Shown here: piece by piece, positions 63,990 through 64,000 of the stretch
How the letters are laid out: every line of letters starts with the position of its first letter
How positions within the stretch are numbered: position 1 is the first letter of the stretch
From: Methanobacterium alkalithermotolerans
GTDB lineage: Archaea > Methanobacteriota > Methanobacteria > Methanobacteriales > Methanobacteriaceae
Assembly (NCBI RefSeq): GCF_018141185.1
Contig: NZ_CP058560.1
Location: forward strand, 2,123,078 to 2,187,077
DNA: 64,000 nt
Reading direction: 5' to 3'
Notes under the pieces: generated by a model
Database searches by the model: none
What the model was told of the DNA's origin: nothing
Seen by the model: only the letters and a program-made list of their open reading frames with translations
Program-made: the position numbers and the translations under genes

Positions 63990-64000
63990 ATATATTATTA

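Overview
The window looks like a chromosomal segment from a pseudomurein-walled methanogen of the order Methanobacteriales, probably Methanobacterium-like. The reasons are a giant surface protein built from pseudomurein-binding repeats, an archaeal geranylgeranyl reductase with its own ferredoxin, a Hjc-like resolvase, an archaeoflavoprotein, an archaeosortase, strong GGTG/GGAGG ribosome sites, many TTG/GTG starts, TATA-type promoters and A+T-rich DNA. No tRNA, rRNA or CRISPR array was seen.

Layout. 1-3.6 kb: a partial P-loop primase/helicase-like gene with a ribbon-helix-helix partner, then small secreted or membrane proteins, one interrupted by TGA. 4.3-4.5 kb: a ~190-nt imperfect palindrome. 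4.8-6.85 kb: a tightly overlapping four-gene cassette (Hjc-like protein lacking a catalytic Glu, a membrane protein, a small acidic protein, a YdjM-like membrane hydrolase). 6.9-8.1 kb: an insertion sequence with a frameshifted transposase. 8.7-17.5 kb: a 2253-residue surface protein (pseudomurein-binding repeats, beta-helices, C39-type peptidase, distinct C-terminal tip) followed by four small four-helix membrane proteins, laid out like a polymorphic-toxin locus with an immunity array.

17.6-45 kb is a regulatory and defence island: two tandem TPR proteins, a stand-alone CARF-HTH regulator, a NERD protein, a TPR-NucS-like nuclease, a HEPN-like protein, a complete type I restriction system (HsdR-M-S) running directly into a Gabija-type pair (GajA-GajB), another HEPN-like gene, three decayed genes (HsdM, GmrSD-like, radical-SAM/SPASM-like), a zinc-ribbon protein, a DUF3800 protein and a 1261-residue protein with an N-terminal nuclease-like domain. 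Decay is concentrated between 35.2 and 39 kb, which suggests rapid turnover.

45-64 kb is core and cell-envelope DNA: a PsbP-like lipoprotein, a VOC protein, an archaeoflavoprotein and Hsp20, the ferredoxin/geranylgeranyl reductase pair for archaeal lipid saturation, a UbiA-like prenyltransferase, and a surface-polysaccharide locus (GT-C, GT4, pyruvyltransferase, FrhB-like protein, flippase, two GT2 enzymes, hexapeptide acyltransferase) ending with an archaeosortase that carries an extra extracellular domain. A KH/PP-loop ATPase and a small DUF3096-like membrane protein close the window.

The strongest candidates for something new are the toxin-like surface protein with its membrane-protein array, the Hjc-like cassette, the 1261-residue protein, and the recurring non-standard translation signals (in-frame TGA in small membrane ORFs; ATA/ATC codons where the start should be).
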